Below are positions 1-6,416 of a stretch of DNA of 9,103 nt, piece after piece. The stretch spans positions 1 through 9,103 of the forward strand of contig JAKAOE010000046.1 in assembly GCA_021823305.1 (NCBI GenBank). The letters are read 5' to 3'. The notes beneath the pieces are model-generated. The model made no database searches and had not been told where the DNA came from. It saw only the letters and a list, made by a program, of their open reading frames with translations. A program made the translations under genes and the position numbers. The stretch comes from Acidobacteriota bacterium. Its GTDB lineage: Bacteria > Acidobacteriota > Terriglobia > Terriglobales > SCQP01. Positions within the stretch are counted from its first letter, which is position 1. Each line of letters starts with the position of its first letter.

Positions 1-1
1 T

Positions 2-292
2 CTCGCGGCGGAGCTGCAGGAGCTGGCGGCGAAGCTGCCGCTGGAACTGGTGTTGTCGGTGTCGCGGCCGTGGGAAGACCCGGAGTGGAAGGGTGAAAAG
101 GGCCGAGCCGAGGACCTGGTGCGCAAGTACGCCGACGCGGCCGGCTTCCATGCCGGCGCGACCGCGGCGTACCTGTGCGGGCATCCGCAGATGATCGAAA
201 ACGCGAAGGGCATCCTGACGCGCTGCGGGCACGCCAAGCAGGACCTGCACGAGGAGATTTACTTCATCCTACCCAAGCCGGGCGGCAACTGA
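2..292 (+). CDS. Ferredoxin/flavodoxin-NADP+ reductase-like oxidoreductase, C-terminal part (5' truncated)
   Basis: Only the last ~96 codons are present; the frame is open to the left edge, so the true start lies outside the window. The visible part is the end of a NAD(P)-binding domain of the FNR fold: an SRPWEDPEW stretch, then the AAYLCGHPQMIENAK segment. In this family the CGxP turn sits at the nicotinamide side of the pocket and precedes the last helix. The protein ends with EEIYFI plus a short tail; the family usually ends in E-x-(Y/F)-(F/W). Such enzymes are FAD proteins passing electrons between NADPH and ferredoxin or flavodoxin in the cytoplasm. The partner cannot be told from this fragment. 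The next gene, phzF-like, starts 9 bp downstream on the same strand, so the two are probably co-transcribed. The family call is fairly secure; the exact subfamily is not. Confidence 0.8.
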   Translation, partial: LAAELQELAAKLPLELVLSVSRPWEDPEWKGEKGRAEDLVRKYADAAGFHAGATAAYLCGHPQMIENAKGILTRCGHAKQDLHEEIYFILPKPGGN

Positions 293-301
293 GCGCGCGC
301 C

Positions 302-1105
302 ATGGCGATCCCGCTGCTGCAGATTGATGCGTTCACCGGGCGCGCGTTCGCCGGCAACCCGGCGGCGGTGTGCTGGCTGGAGGCGCCGCGCCCGGCGGAA
401 TGGATGCAGCACGTGGCGGCGGAGATGAACTTGTCGGAGACCGCGTTTGTGGAGCCGCGGGCGGAGGGGTTCGGACTGCGCTGGTTCACACCCAAGGTGG
501 AAGTGGACCTGTGCGGGCACGCGACGCTGGCGGCGGCGCACGCGTTGGAGCAGTGGGGGCGACTGGCGCCGGGCGCGGCGGCGCGCTTCTGGACGCGCAG
601 CGGGTGGCTGGCGGCGGTGCGGCGCGGGCCGTGGATCGAGCTCGATTTCCCGGCGCGCGCGAGCGCGGCGGCGGCGCTGCCGGAGGGGCTGGCGGCGGCG
701 TTGGGCGGGGTGGAAGCGCGGGCATGCCAACGGGGCCAGGGGCCGGTGGGGGAGAACGTGCTGGTGGAGCTGGCCTCGGCGGCGGCGGTGCGGGCGGCGC
801 GGCCGGATTTCGGCGCGCTGGCGCGGCTGCCGCTGCGCAGCGTGGCGATCACGGCGGCGGGGGAATCGCCCTATGACTTCACGTCGCGCTTCTTCGCGCC
901 GGCGGCGGGGGTGAACGAGGACCCGGTGACGGGCTCGGCGCACACCCAGTTGGGGCCGTACTGGGGCGCGAAGCTGGGGCGGCGGGAGCTGCGCGCGTAC
1001 CAAGCCTCGGTGCGCGGGGGCGAGCTGCGGCTACGGCTGGAGGGCGAGCGGATCGTGCTGGCGGGCGAAGCGGTGACGGTGCTGCAGGGCGAGCTGGTCG
1101 CCTGA
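302..1105 (+). CDS. PhzF-family epimerase/isomerase
   Basis: A 267-residue protein, the normal size for the family. The N-terminus has the typical IDAFT start (residues 8-12) and a GNPAAV segment (18-23). The NLSETAFV motif (43-50) contains Glu46, equivalent to the catalytic Glu45 of PhzF. A CGHAT motif lies at 71-75. The second half carries the matching EDPVTGSAH motif (206-214), with Asp207 near the position of PhzF Asp208. PhzF proteins fold as two similar halves with the active site between them. The phenazine enzyme isomerises trans-2,3-dihydro-3-hydroxyanthranilate, but most homologues (YddE type) have unknown substrates. No other phenazine gene is present, so phenazine synthesis should not be inferred. 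The ATG is the first usable start after the upstream stop; no clear ribosome binding site precedes it. It ends 5 bp from the convergent minus-strand gene. Confidence 0.93.
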   Translation: MAIPLLQIDAFTGRAFAGNPAAVCWLEAPRPAEWMQHVAAEMNLSETAFVEPRAEGFGLRWFTPKVEVDLCGHATLAAAHALEQWGRLAPGAAARFWTRSGWLAAVRRGPWIELDFPARASAAAALPEGLAAALGGVEARACQRGQGPVGENVLVELASAAAVRAARPDFGALARLPLRSVAITAAGESPYDFTSRFFAPAAGVNEDPVTGSAHTQLGPYWGAKLGRRELRAYQASVRGGELRLRLEGERIVLAGEAVTVLQGELVA

Positions 1106-1110
1106 GTGGC

Positions 1111-1971
1111 TCAGGCGGGGCGAACGGCGAGCCAGCCCAGGGTGGCGGCGAGGCGTTCGGACGGCGCGCCGGGCGCGGCCAGGGCGGCCGGGATTTCAGC
1201 GCCGGCGCGGAGCGGGCCGGCCCAGCTTCCGCCGGCGCGCTCGACCGCAGCGGCGAACTCCTCGCGCGGCAGCCGCGGCGCGCACACCACCGGCGCGGCG
1301 CCGGCGGCGGCGTGGGCCAGGTGGGCGGCGAGGGCGGGGGCGTCCAGGCGGCCGCCGGGAAACAGCAGCGGGCTGTAGAGGCGCAGCGACGCCGCCGCGC
1401 CGCGCGCCGCCAGCACCTCGCCCAACCCGGCGGCATGGGCGGCGCAGTCTTCGCGGCCGCCGAACCAATCGAGCGCGACGGGACGGGCGGGGCGGCCTTG
1501 CATGCGTTCGAGGGCAGCGGCGGCGACCCGCAACGACGCGGCGGCAGCGGCAGCGCCGCCCTGGGCAGGCCAGTCGCACCAGCCGATGACGCGGTGGGCG
1601 GCAGCCGCGGCGGGCAAGGCGGCGATCCAGAAATCCGCCGGCGCGGGCGCGCCCGGCGGCGGCTCCAACGCGCGCCAAGCCAGCGCAGCGAGAGCATCGG
1701 CGGCGTGCAGCAGAACCGCATCCGCCTGGCGATCGAGCGCGGCAAGCAGGGCGCGGACCGAAGCGTCGCGCAGCGCCGTTTCCGATTCGGCGGCGCTCTC
1801 GCCCGCCGCGCGGCGGCGCTCCTGCCAGAGGCGCTGCCAGCGCAGCCGCAGCCGGACGTCGTCCGGCAGCGCCGGGGCGAACAGGCGCGGGCGCGGCGCC
1901 GGCAGGCGCGCGGCGGCGGCTTCGGCCGCGGCCAGCAGCGATTCGGCGACGGCGATGCGGGAGGGAGCCAC
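1111..1971 (-). CDS. Alanine-rich protein of unknown function downstream of selD
   Basis: An open frame of 286 residues on the minus strand, starting with GTG. I do not recognise the family. It is about 31% alanine by count and rich in Leu, Arg and Pro, with long probable helices and no signal peptide or clear membrane span. Segments that might help a profile search are GWCDWPAQGG near the middle, DWFGGREDC after it, and LYSPLLFPGGRLDAP later; three cysteines lie in GWCDW, EDC and VVCAP contexts. Codons end almost always in G or C, like the neighbours, which supports real coding. It follows selD by 21 bp on the same strand, so the two may share a transcript, but a -10-like TAAACT box ends 8 nt before the GTG and may give its own leaderless start. 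A role in selenium metabolism is only a guess from position. Confidence 0.7.
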   Translation of the reverse strand: MAPSRIAVAESLLAAAEAAAARLPAPRPRLFAPALPDDVRLRLRWQRLWQERRRAAGESAAESETALRDASVRALLAALDRQADAVLLHAADALAALAWRALEPPPGAPAPADFWIAALPAAAAAHRVIGWCDWPAQGGAAAAAASLRVAAAALERMQGRPARPVALDWFGGREDCAAHAAGLGEVLAARGAAASLRLYSPLLFPGGRLDAPALAAHLAHAAAGAAPVVCAPRLPREEFAAAVERAGGSWAGPLRAGAEIPAALAAPGAPSERLAATLGWLAVRPA

Positions 1972-1978
1972 GTCGCCG

Positions 1979-1984
1979 AGTTTA
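1979..1984 (-). promoter_or_regulatory. Possible -10 box before the alanine-rich gene
   Basis: Minus-strand TAAACT matches the TATAAT consensus at four of six positions and sits in the 21-bp gap after the selD stop. The GTG start follows 8 nt after its last base, the same distance as at galU. If used, transcription would begin almost on the start codon, giving a leaderless message, consistent with no visible ribosome binding site. No good -35 element was identified. Confidence 0.3.
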
Positions 1985-1992
1985 CAACACGG

Positions 1993-3024
1993 CTAGACCA
2001 CCGCGATGCAGGGCGCCTCCGGCTCCGGGGCTTCGACCGCGCCAATGCAGGGCCCGAGGGCGGCGGCGGCGGGGGCGCCGGGCGGCAGTGCGACCAGCAG
2101 ACCGCCGCTGGTCTGCGGATCCCAGAGCAGGGCACGCAGCGCCGCAGGCACCGCGGCGGCAAAGGCGGCGTCGGCGTGAGCGAAGTCGCGGTTGTTGCGC
2201 AACCCCTGCGACTGGAAGCGTTCGGCGTAGCCGACCGCGCCCGGCAGCAGCGGCACGGCGGCGGCCTCCAGGCGCAGGCGGACGCCCGAGGCGCGCGCCA
2301 GCTCGCGCGCGTGGCCGAGCAGGCCGAAACCGGTGACGTCGGTGGCGGCGCGGGCGCCGGCAGCGAGCGCGACCGCGGCCGCGGCGGAGTTAAGCGTTTT
2401 CATCGTGGCGACGGCGGCGGCGACATGCCCGGCTTCGGCGGCGCCCTGCTTGAGCGCGGTGGTGATGACGCCGGTGCCAAGCGGCTTGCTCAGGTGCAGG
2501 CGGTCGCCGGGCCGCGCGCCGGCGTTACGCAGCACGCGCTCCGGATGCACCACGCCGGTGACGCTGTAGCCGAACTTGAGCTCCTCGTCGCGCAGGCTGT
2601 GCCCACCGCCGAGCGCGCAGCCGGCTTCCTCGAGTTTGTCCAGCCCGCCCTGCAGGATGCGGCGCAGCAACTCGGCGGACTCGCGCGGGGGAAACGCCAG
2701 CACCGAGAGCGCGATCAACGGACGTCCGCCCATGGCGTAGACGTCGCTGAGCGCGTTGGCGGCGGCGATGGCGCCGAAGTCCTCGGGCGCGTCGACGATG
2801 GGAGTGAAGAAGTCCACCGTCTGCACCAGCGCGAGGCCGGGCGCGAGGCGGTAGACGGCGGCGTCCTCGGCGCCCTCGAAGCCGACGACGAGATTGGGAT
2901 CGGGCGCGCGCCGGAGCCGGGGCAGCACCGCGTCGAGCAGCGCCGGACTGAGCTTGGCGGCGCAGCCGCAGGCCTGGGCCAACTCGGTGAGCCGGCGGGG
3001 CGCGGGCGGCGATGACTCCGGCAT
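1993..3024 (-). CDS. selD: Selenide, water dikinase (selenophosphate synthetase)
   Basis: A 343-residue protein close to the usual ~345. SelD uses ATP and selenide to make selenophosphate, the selenium donor for selenocysteine and for 2-selenouridine in tRNA, in the cytoplasm. The N-terminus has ACGCAAKLSP (residues 18-27): Cys21 and Lys24 match the catalytic Cys17 and Lys20 of the E. coli enzyme. This is a cysteine, not selenocysteine, form. VQTVDFFTPIVDAPEDFG and AANALSDVYAMGG are the ATP/metal-binding AIRS-type motifs; GGHSLRDEELKFG and DVTGFGLLGHA follow. The ATG at 3024 was chosen because the catalytic loop then starts at about residue 18. The open frame continues upstream to 3348, but that extension would lie antisense inside galU. 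No selA, selB, tRNA-Sec or selenouridine synthase gene is in the window, so the end use is unknown. It diverges from galU with 22 bp between start codons. Confidence 0.97.
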   Translation of the reverse strand: MPESSPPAPRRLTELAQACGCAAKLSPALLDAVLPRLRRAPDPNLVVGFEGAEDAAVYRLAPGLALVQTVDFFTPIVDAPEDFGAIAAANALSDVYAMGGRPLIALSVLAFPPRESAELLRRILQGGLDKLEEAGCALGGGHSLRDEELKFGYSVTGVVHPERVLRNAGARPGDRLHLSKPLGTGVITTALKQGAAEAGHVAAAVATMKTLNSAAAAVALAAGARAATDVTGFGLLGHARELARASGVRLRLEAAAVPLLPGAVGYAERFQSQGLRNNRDFAHADAAFAAAVPAALRALLWDPQTSGGLLVALPPGAPAAAALGPCIGAVEAPEPEAPCIAVV

Positions 3025-3039
3025 GGCTTTTGCTAGACT
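3012..3039 (+). promoter_or_regulatory. Probable galU promoter (-35 ATGACT, extended -10 TGCTAGACT)
   Basis: ATGACT at 3012-3017 matches TTGACA at four of six. A 16-bp spacer follows, then TAGACT at 3034-3039 (four of six to TATAAT) preceded by TG one base upstream, as in an extended -10. The galU ATG at 3047 lies 8 nt after the box, where transcription would be expected to begin, so the message would be leaderless. This argues against the in-frame ATG at 3023, which lies upstream of the -10 box. The -35 lies inside the 5' end of selD on the other strand. Confidence 0.5.
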
Positions 3040-3040
3040 A
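3035..3040 (-). promoter_or_regulatory. Possible -10 box for selD, shared with galU
   Basis: The 7-mer TAGACTA (3034-3040) is palindromic apart from its middle base, so the minus strand reads TAGTCT across the same bases. It matches TATAAT at only three of six positions, but it ends 11 nt before the selD ATG, a spacing like that at the other starts here. No convincing -35 is visible, so this is weaker than the galU call. Confidence 0.3.
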
Positions 3041-3046
3041 CCCTGG

Positions 3047-3955
3047 ATGGCTCCCGAACGCCCCCGCCCCGTCCGCAAAGCCGTGTTCCCCGCCGCCGGC
3101 CTCGGCACGCGCTTTCTGCCCGCGACCAAGGCGCAGCCCAAGGAGATGCTGCCGCTGGTGGACAAGCCGATTATCCAGTACGGCGTGGAGGAGGCGCTGG
3201 ATTCGGGCATCGACAACATCATCATGATCACCGGCCGGGGCAAGAACTCGATCGAGGACCATTTCGACGTGAGTTTCGAACTCGAGCGCATGCTGGAGGA
3301 AAAGGGCAAGACGGACCTGCTGGCGGTGGTGCGCGAGGTCAGCGACATGATCCACGTCTCCTACGTGCGGCAGAAGGAGGCGCTGGGGCTGGGACACGCG
3401 GTGCTGACGGCGGAGACGATGGTAGGCGACGAGCCGTTCGCGGTGCTGCTGGCGGACGACGTGATTGACGCGCCGGTGCCGGTGGTGCGCCAGATGCTGG
3501 ACGTGTACGAAGCCACCGGGGCGAGCGTGGTGGCGGTGGAGAAGATCCCGGGCGACGCGATCTCGAGCTACGGCGTGGTGCGGCGGGCGGCGGGTGGGGA
3601 CGAATTCGAGCCGCAGCAGTTCCTGGGCCCGGCGTTCCGCATCTCGGACGTGGTGGAGAAACCGCGGCTGGAGGACGCGCCCTCCGACCTGGCGGTGGTG
3701 GGGCGGTACCTGCTGACGCCGGCGATCTTCAAGCACCTGCGGCGGGTGGGACGCGGCGCGGGCGGCGAGATCCAGCTCACCGACGCGATGCGCACGCTGG
3801 CGCAGGAAGAGCCCTTCTACGCCTTCCAGTTCCAGGGGCGGAGGCACGACACCGGCGACAAGCTGGGGTTCCTGCAGGCCACGGTGGAGCTGGCGCTGCA
3901 GCGCGAGGACCTAGGCGCAGCGTTCCGGCAGTACCTGAATGGCCTCCACCTGTAA
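3047..3955 (+). CDS. galU: UTP-glucose-1-phosphate uridylyltransferase
   Basis: A 302-residue protein, the usual size of bacterial GalU. It joins UTP and glucose-1-phosphate to UDP-glucose and pyrophosphate in the cytoplasm, feeding glycan, lipopolysaccharide and trehalose-type pathways. The nucleotide-binding loop PAAGLGTRFLPATKAQPKEM spans residues 15-34, followed by LVDKPIIQYGVEEA. LLADDVID holds the metal/nucleotide-binding aspartate region, VVEKP and GGEIQLTDAM are the sugar-phosphate side motifs, and DTGDKLGFLQATVELAL is the family C-terminal signature. The start at 3047 begins just before the conserved block and fits the promoter; an in-frame ATG at 3023 would add eight residues but lies upstream of the -10 box. 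It heads a tightly spaced plus-strand cluster; the glycosylase gene begins 10 bp after its stop. Confidence 0.97.
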   Translation: MAPERPRPVRKAVFPAAGLGTRFLPATKAQPKEMLPLVDKPIIQYGVEEALDSGIDNIIMITGRGKNSIEDHFDVSFELERMLEEKGKTDLLAVVREVSDMIHVSYVRQKEALGLGHAVLTAETMVGDEPFAVLLADDVIDAPVPVVRQMLDVYEATGASVVAVEKIPGDAISSYGVVRRAAGGDEFEPQQFLGPAFRISDVVEKPRLEDAPSDLAVVGRYLLTPAIFKHLRRVGRGAGGEIQLTDAMRTLAQEEPFYAFQFQGRRHDTGDKLGFLQATVELALQREDLGAAFRQYLNGLHL

Positions 3956-3965
3956 GGCCGCCGGG

Positions 3966-4622
3966 ATGCGGCCGCTGCCGCGAAGCTTTTTTCTGCCCGC
4001 GCCCGACTTGGTGGCGCCGGCCTTGCTGGGCAAGCTGATCGTACGGCGCGCGCGGGGGCGCGAGACGCGGGCGCGGATCGTCGAGACCGAAGCCTATCTC
4101 GGGCGCAACGACGCCGCGGCGCACGCGGCGCACGGGCTGACGCCGCGCACCGCGGTGCTGTTCGGCGAGCCGGGACGCGCCTACATCTACCTGGCCTACG
4201 GCCTGCACTGGTGCCTCAACGTCTCGACGCTGCCGGCGGGCGAAGCGGGCGGGGTGCTGGTGCGCGCGGCGGAGGGCGAGGGGGCGCTGCGCGGGCCGGG
4301 GCGGCTGACGCGCGGGCTGGCGATCGGCGCGGAGCTGAACGGCTGCGACCTCACGCGGCCGGGGCCGCTGTTTTTCGCCGACGACGGGTGGCGGCCGGCA
4401 ACGATCGCGGTGTCGGCGCGGATCGGGATCACGCAGGCGGCGGAGCTGCCCTACCGCTACTTCGTCGAAGGCCACGCGGCGGTGTCGGCGCCGCGCACGC
4501 CGGTGCTCGCGCGCTTCCCCGCCGCTTCCCCGATTGCGCGGAAGGCGCGCCGCCAGCTATACTCCGGCATACTCCATGGCCACGGAATTCGCACCTCCCG
4601 CCCCCGCCAGCCCGGCGCTTGA
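3966..4622 (+). CDS. mpg: 3-methyladenine DNA glycosylase, AAG/MPG family
   Basis: A 218-residue protein of the alkyladenine glycosylase family, which flips out and excises alkylated and deaminated purines as the first step of base excision repair. RIVETEAYLG contains Glu42 and Tyr44, matching human AAG Glu125 (water-activating) and Tyr127; His53 in DAAAHAAHG matches His136. AYIYLAYGLHWCLNV carries the tyrosine-rich DNA-intercalating strand, and GPGRLTRGLAI the conserved G-P-x-(K/R)-L segment. A weak TAAGG overlapping the galU stop lies 8 nt before the chosen ATG. An in-frame ATG at 3939 would overlap galU and is less likely. After RYFVEGHAAVS, where the family usually ends, there is a tail of some 35 residues that crosses the promoter and first 47 bp of the next gene; it is probably not functionally important. 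Confidence 0.95.
   Translation: MRPLPRSFFLPAPDLVAPALLGKLIVRRARGRETRARIVETEAYLGRNDAAAHAAHGLTPRTAVLFGEPGRAYIYLAYGLHWCLNVSTLPAGEAGGVLVRAAEGEGALRGPGRLTRGLAIGAELNGCDLTRPGPLFFADDGWRPATIAVSARIGITQAAELPYRYFVEGHAAVSAPRTPVLARFPAASPIARKARRQLYSGILHGHGIRTSRPRQPGA
4534..4563 (+). promoter_or_regulatory. Possible promoter for the ZapB-like/zapA/ymdB genes
   Basis: TTGCGC (4534-4539, three of six to TTGACA) is separated by 18 bp from TATACT (4558-4563, five of six to TATAAT). The ATG at 4576 follows 13 nt after the box, giving a leader of about six nucleotides and no room for a ribosome binding site. It lies inside the 3' end of the glycosylase gene, so the division genes could be transcribed separately from galU. 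Confidence 0.45.
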
Positions 4623-4857
4623 CGAGCTGGCCGAACTCGAAGCCAAGATCGCCCAAGTGGCGGAGGCGCTGCGCGCCGCGCGCGCCGAGCGCGACCAGGC
4701 GGTGGCGGCGCTGACGCCGCTGCAGACGGCGCATGAGAAGCTGCAGCGCAACCACGCCGCGGCGGAGCAGGAACTGGTGGCGCTGCGCAAGGAGCGCAAC
4801 GAGGTCCGGCAGCGGGTGGCGCGGCTGGCGAAGCAGCTGGAGGGCGCGGGCGCCTGA
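4576..4857 (+). CDS. ZapB-like coiled-coil cell division protein
   Basis: A 93-residue protein. After a proline/alanine-rich start (residues 5-14), nearly all the rest (about 15-90) is a predicted coiled coil: long runs of Glu, Lys, Arg, Gln and Ala with Leu, Ile or Val at heptad spacing, for example LDELAELEAKIAQVAEALRA, and near the end VRQRVARLAKQLEG. ZapB is a short all-coiled-coil protein that binds ZapA and helps cross-link the FtsZ ring at mid-cell. Sequence alone cannot prove ZapB because any short coiled coil looks similar. The call rests on size, structure and position 14 bp before zapA. The ATG at 4576 is preferred over an in-frame ATG at 4534 because it follows the TATACT box and drops a non-helical lead. 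It overlaps the glycosylase gene by 47 bp. Confidence 0.7.
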   Translation: MATEFAPPAPASPALDELAELEAKIAQVAEALRAARAERDQAVAALTPLQTAHEKLQRNHAAAEQELVALRKERNEVRQRVARLAKQLEGAGA

Positions 4858-4871
4858 GCCCGGCCGGCGCC

Positions 4872-5180
4872 ATGAGCAGCCGCCCCGGCACGCGCGTAGA
4901 CATCTACGACCAGGCGTACACGCTGGGCGGGGTGGGCGCGAGCGAGGCGGACGCCGCCTACGTGCGCCGCCTGGCCGAGCGGGTGGACGCCAAGATGCGC
5001 CAGATCGCGCGCGAGACCCACGTGGTGGACTCGCTGCGGGTGGCGGTGCTGGCGGCGGTCAACCTGGCGGACGAGAACGAGGTGCTGCGCGCGCGGGTGG
5101 AACGGATGGAGCGGCAGACGCAGGAGCGCGCCCGGGCGCTGGGCCGCGACCTCGACCGGCTGCTGCACCGCGCCGGCTGA
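4872..5180 (+). CDS. zapA: Cell division protein ZapA
   Basis: A 102-residue protein of the ZapA family, which binds FtsZ filaments and bundles them in the Z-ring. The N-terminal globular part shows the family pattern RVDIYDQAYTLGG (residues 8-20), then AAYVRRLAERVDAKMRQIA and DSLRVAVLAAVNLADE, which is the strongly conserved central block. The last third, ending LGRDLDRLLHRAG, is a coiled coil that forms the dimer or tetramer. It lies between the ZapB-like gene (14 bp upstream) and ymdB (13 bp downstream), a cluster that I recall from acidobacterial and other genomes. No 6S RNA, which follows zapA in enterobacteria, fits here since ymdB follows at once. No ribosome binding site is evident. 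Confidence 0.93.
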   Translation: MSSRPGTRVDIYDQAYTLGGVGASEADAAYVRRLAERVDAKMRQIARETHVVDSLRVAVLAAVNLADENEVLRARVERMERQTQERARALGRDLDRLLHRAG

Positions 5181-5193
5181 GACGCGGCCCGCC

Positions 5194-6018
5194 ATGCGCA
5201 TCCTCTTCATCGGCGACATCTACGGCCAGCCCGGCCGGCGCGTGGTGCGCGAGCACGCCGCCGACGTGGCGCGGCAGCGCGGGGCGGACCTGGTGGTGGC
5301 CAACGGCGAAAACGCGGCCGCCGGCTTCGGCATCACGCCGCCGCTGGCCGAGGAGCTGCTCGCCGCCGGCGTCGACGTCCTCACCAGCGGCAACCACATC
5401 TGGGACAAGCGCGAGTTGGTGCCCTGGTGGCAGCAGGCGGAGCAGAGCGGCGCGCCGCCGGAACATGCCGCGCGGCGGCTGCTGCGGCCGGCCAACTTCG
5501 GCGCGGCGCTGCCGGGCAAGGGGTTGCTGCAGGGCGTGGCGGCGAACGGCGAGCCCTACGCGGTGCTGAATCTGCAGGGGCGGGTGTTCATGACGCCGCT
5601 GGACTGCCCCTTCCGCGCCGCCGACGCGCTGCTGGCGACGCTGCCGCCGGAGTGCCGGACGATCCTGGTGGACTTCCACGCCGAGGCGACCAGCGAGAAG
5701 CAGGCAATGGGGTGGTATCTCGACGGGCGCGTGAGCGCGGTGCTGGGCACGCACACGCACGTGCCCACCGCCGACGAGCGCATCCTGCCCAAGGGCACCG
5801 CGTTCCAGACCGACGTGGGCATGAGCGGCGCCTACGCCGGCGTGATCGGCAGCCGGCCGGAGGACGTGCTGCAGCGGTTGCTGCAAGGCTATCCGGCGCG
5901 GCTGGAGCCGGTTGCGGGCGGACCAGAGGGCGACCTGCGGCTGTGCGGGACGCTGGTGGAGACGCGCGAGGGCAAGGCGGTCGCGATCGAGCGGGTGATG
6001 CTGCGCAAGAGCGATTAG
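5194..6018 (+). CDS. ymdB: YmdB-type metallophosphoesterase (TIGR00282 family)
   Basis: A 274-residue protein, about ten longer than Bacillus subtilis YmdB. The family are two-metal phosphodiesterases; the Bacillus enzyme hydrolyses 2',3'- and 3',5'-cyclic nucleotides and affects biofilm and motility decisions. All expected metal ligands are visible: Asp8 in FIGDIYG, Glu39-Asn40 in NGENAAAG, Asn67-His68 in SGNHIWD, His162 in VDFHAEATSEKQA, and His187 and His189 in GTHTHVPTAD. The shift from Bacillus numbering (His150, 175, 177) points to an insertion of about 12 residues in the middle, around the Gln/Glu-rich WWQQAEQSGAPPEHA stretch. The ATG start gives Asp at position 8 as in homologues. It is the last gene of the plus-strand cluster, and no clear terminator follows. 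Confidence 0.94.
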   Translation: MRILFIGDIYGQPGRRVVREHAADVARQRGADLVVANGENAAAGFGITPPLAEELLAAGVDVLTSGNHIWDKRELVPWWQQAEQSGAPPEHAARRLLRPANFGAALPGKGLLQGVAANGEPYAVLNLQGRVFMTPLDCPFRAADALLATLPPECRTILVDFHAEATSEKQAMGWYLDGRVSAVLGTHTHVPTADERILPKGTAFQTDVGMSGAYAGVIGSRPEDVLQRLLQGYPARLEPVAGGPEGDLRLCGTLVETREGKAVAIERVMLRKSD

Positions 6019-6178
6019 GGTTCCTTTTCACCGCTAAGCGACTGATTTTGCGAGGACGAAGGCCGAAAACTCCAGATTGTGCGCATTCCTCGCGCCATCG
6101 CCCAAGCGGAAGGCGAGCCTCCGCCGGCATTGATCCAATGCGGTTGGAGGGGGAAAGGTTAGCTGCGAGGGGAGGGGT
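6019..6178. other. Convergent intergenic region between ymdB and tRNA-Cys, with small hairpins
   Basis: No convincing ORF. Three inverted repeats are visible: a 7-bp pair GCGAGGA (6050-6056) / TCCTCGC (6087-6093) with a 30-nt loop; GCGGAaGG / CCTCCGC around a CGAG loop (6106-6124); and a perfect 6-bp GCATTG / CAATGC around ATC (6127-6141). None is followed by a T-tract on either strand, so a classical intrinsic terminator cannot be claimed, although transcripts from both sides must end here. Confidence 0.5.
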
Positions 6179-6253
<75 letters not shown>

Positions 6254-6297
6254 TTACTACCGGGGCGGGGCGATGCGCGGCGCACTGCGTCGTCCTC

Positions 6298-6351
6298 GGC
6301 GTGCCGGGCGTCGTCACGTACGTCCCTGTACGCTCCTCCGCCCGGCACGCC
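6298..6351. repeat. Nested inverted repeat inside repeat copy 1
   Basis: The perfect 13-bp arms GGCGTGCCGGGCG (6298-6310) and CGCCCGGCACGCC (6339-6351) enclose 28 nt. Within that loop is a second hairpin, CGTAC (6317-6321) / GTACG (6328-6332), with a 6-nt loop. As RNA either strand could form a long stable stem. Confidence 0.85.
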
Positions 6352-6416
6352 TGCGTCCTAGCATTGCTTGCGCCTCGCCCCTTCCGAAGCTCTCCGCAAT
6401 CCGCGAGCAAGGCTTG

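Noticed and set aside
302..1105. Phenazine biosynthesis cluster
   Set aside because: There is only one PhzF-family gene and no phzA/B/C/D/E/G partners; most family members are unrelated to phenazines.
1969..1998. Stop-codon read-through joining selD to the downstream gene
   Set aside because: The two frames are in phase with only a TAG between them, but one pair in three is in phase by chance. A GTG start with its own -10-like box is available, and there is no sign of suppressor machinery in the window.
879..2162. A 427-codon minus-strand frame across phzF, the alanine-rich gene and the selD end
   Set aside because: It encodes mostly Pro/Arg/Ala/Ser and crosses three better-supported genes; it is a GC-driven shadow.
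1312..3015. A 567-codon plus-strand open frame antisense to selD and the alanine-rich gene
   Set aside because: The product is low-complexity Gly/Arg/Ala, as expected from the opposite strand of GC-rich genes. SelD motifs on the minus strand are unambiguous.
3025..3348. N-terminal extension of selD
   Set aside because: It would lie wholly antisense inside galU and precede the normal SelD start; its residues do not resemble the family.
4858..5193. 6S RNA near zapA
   Set aside because: The gap after zapA is only 13 bp, so no room exists for such an RNA.
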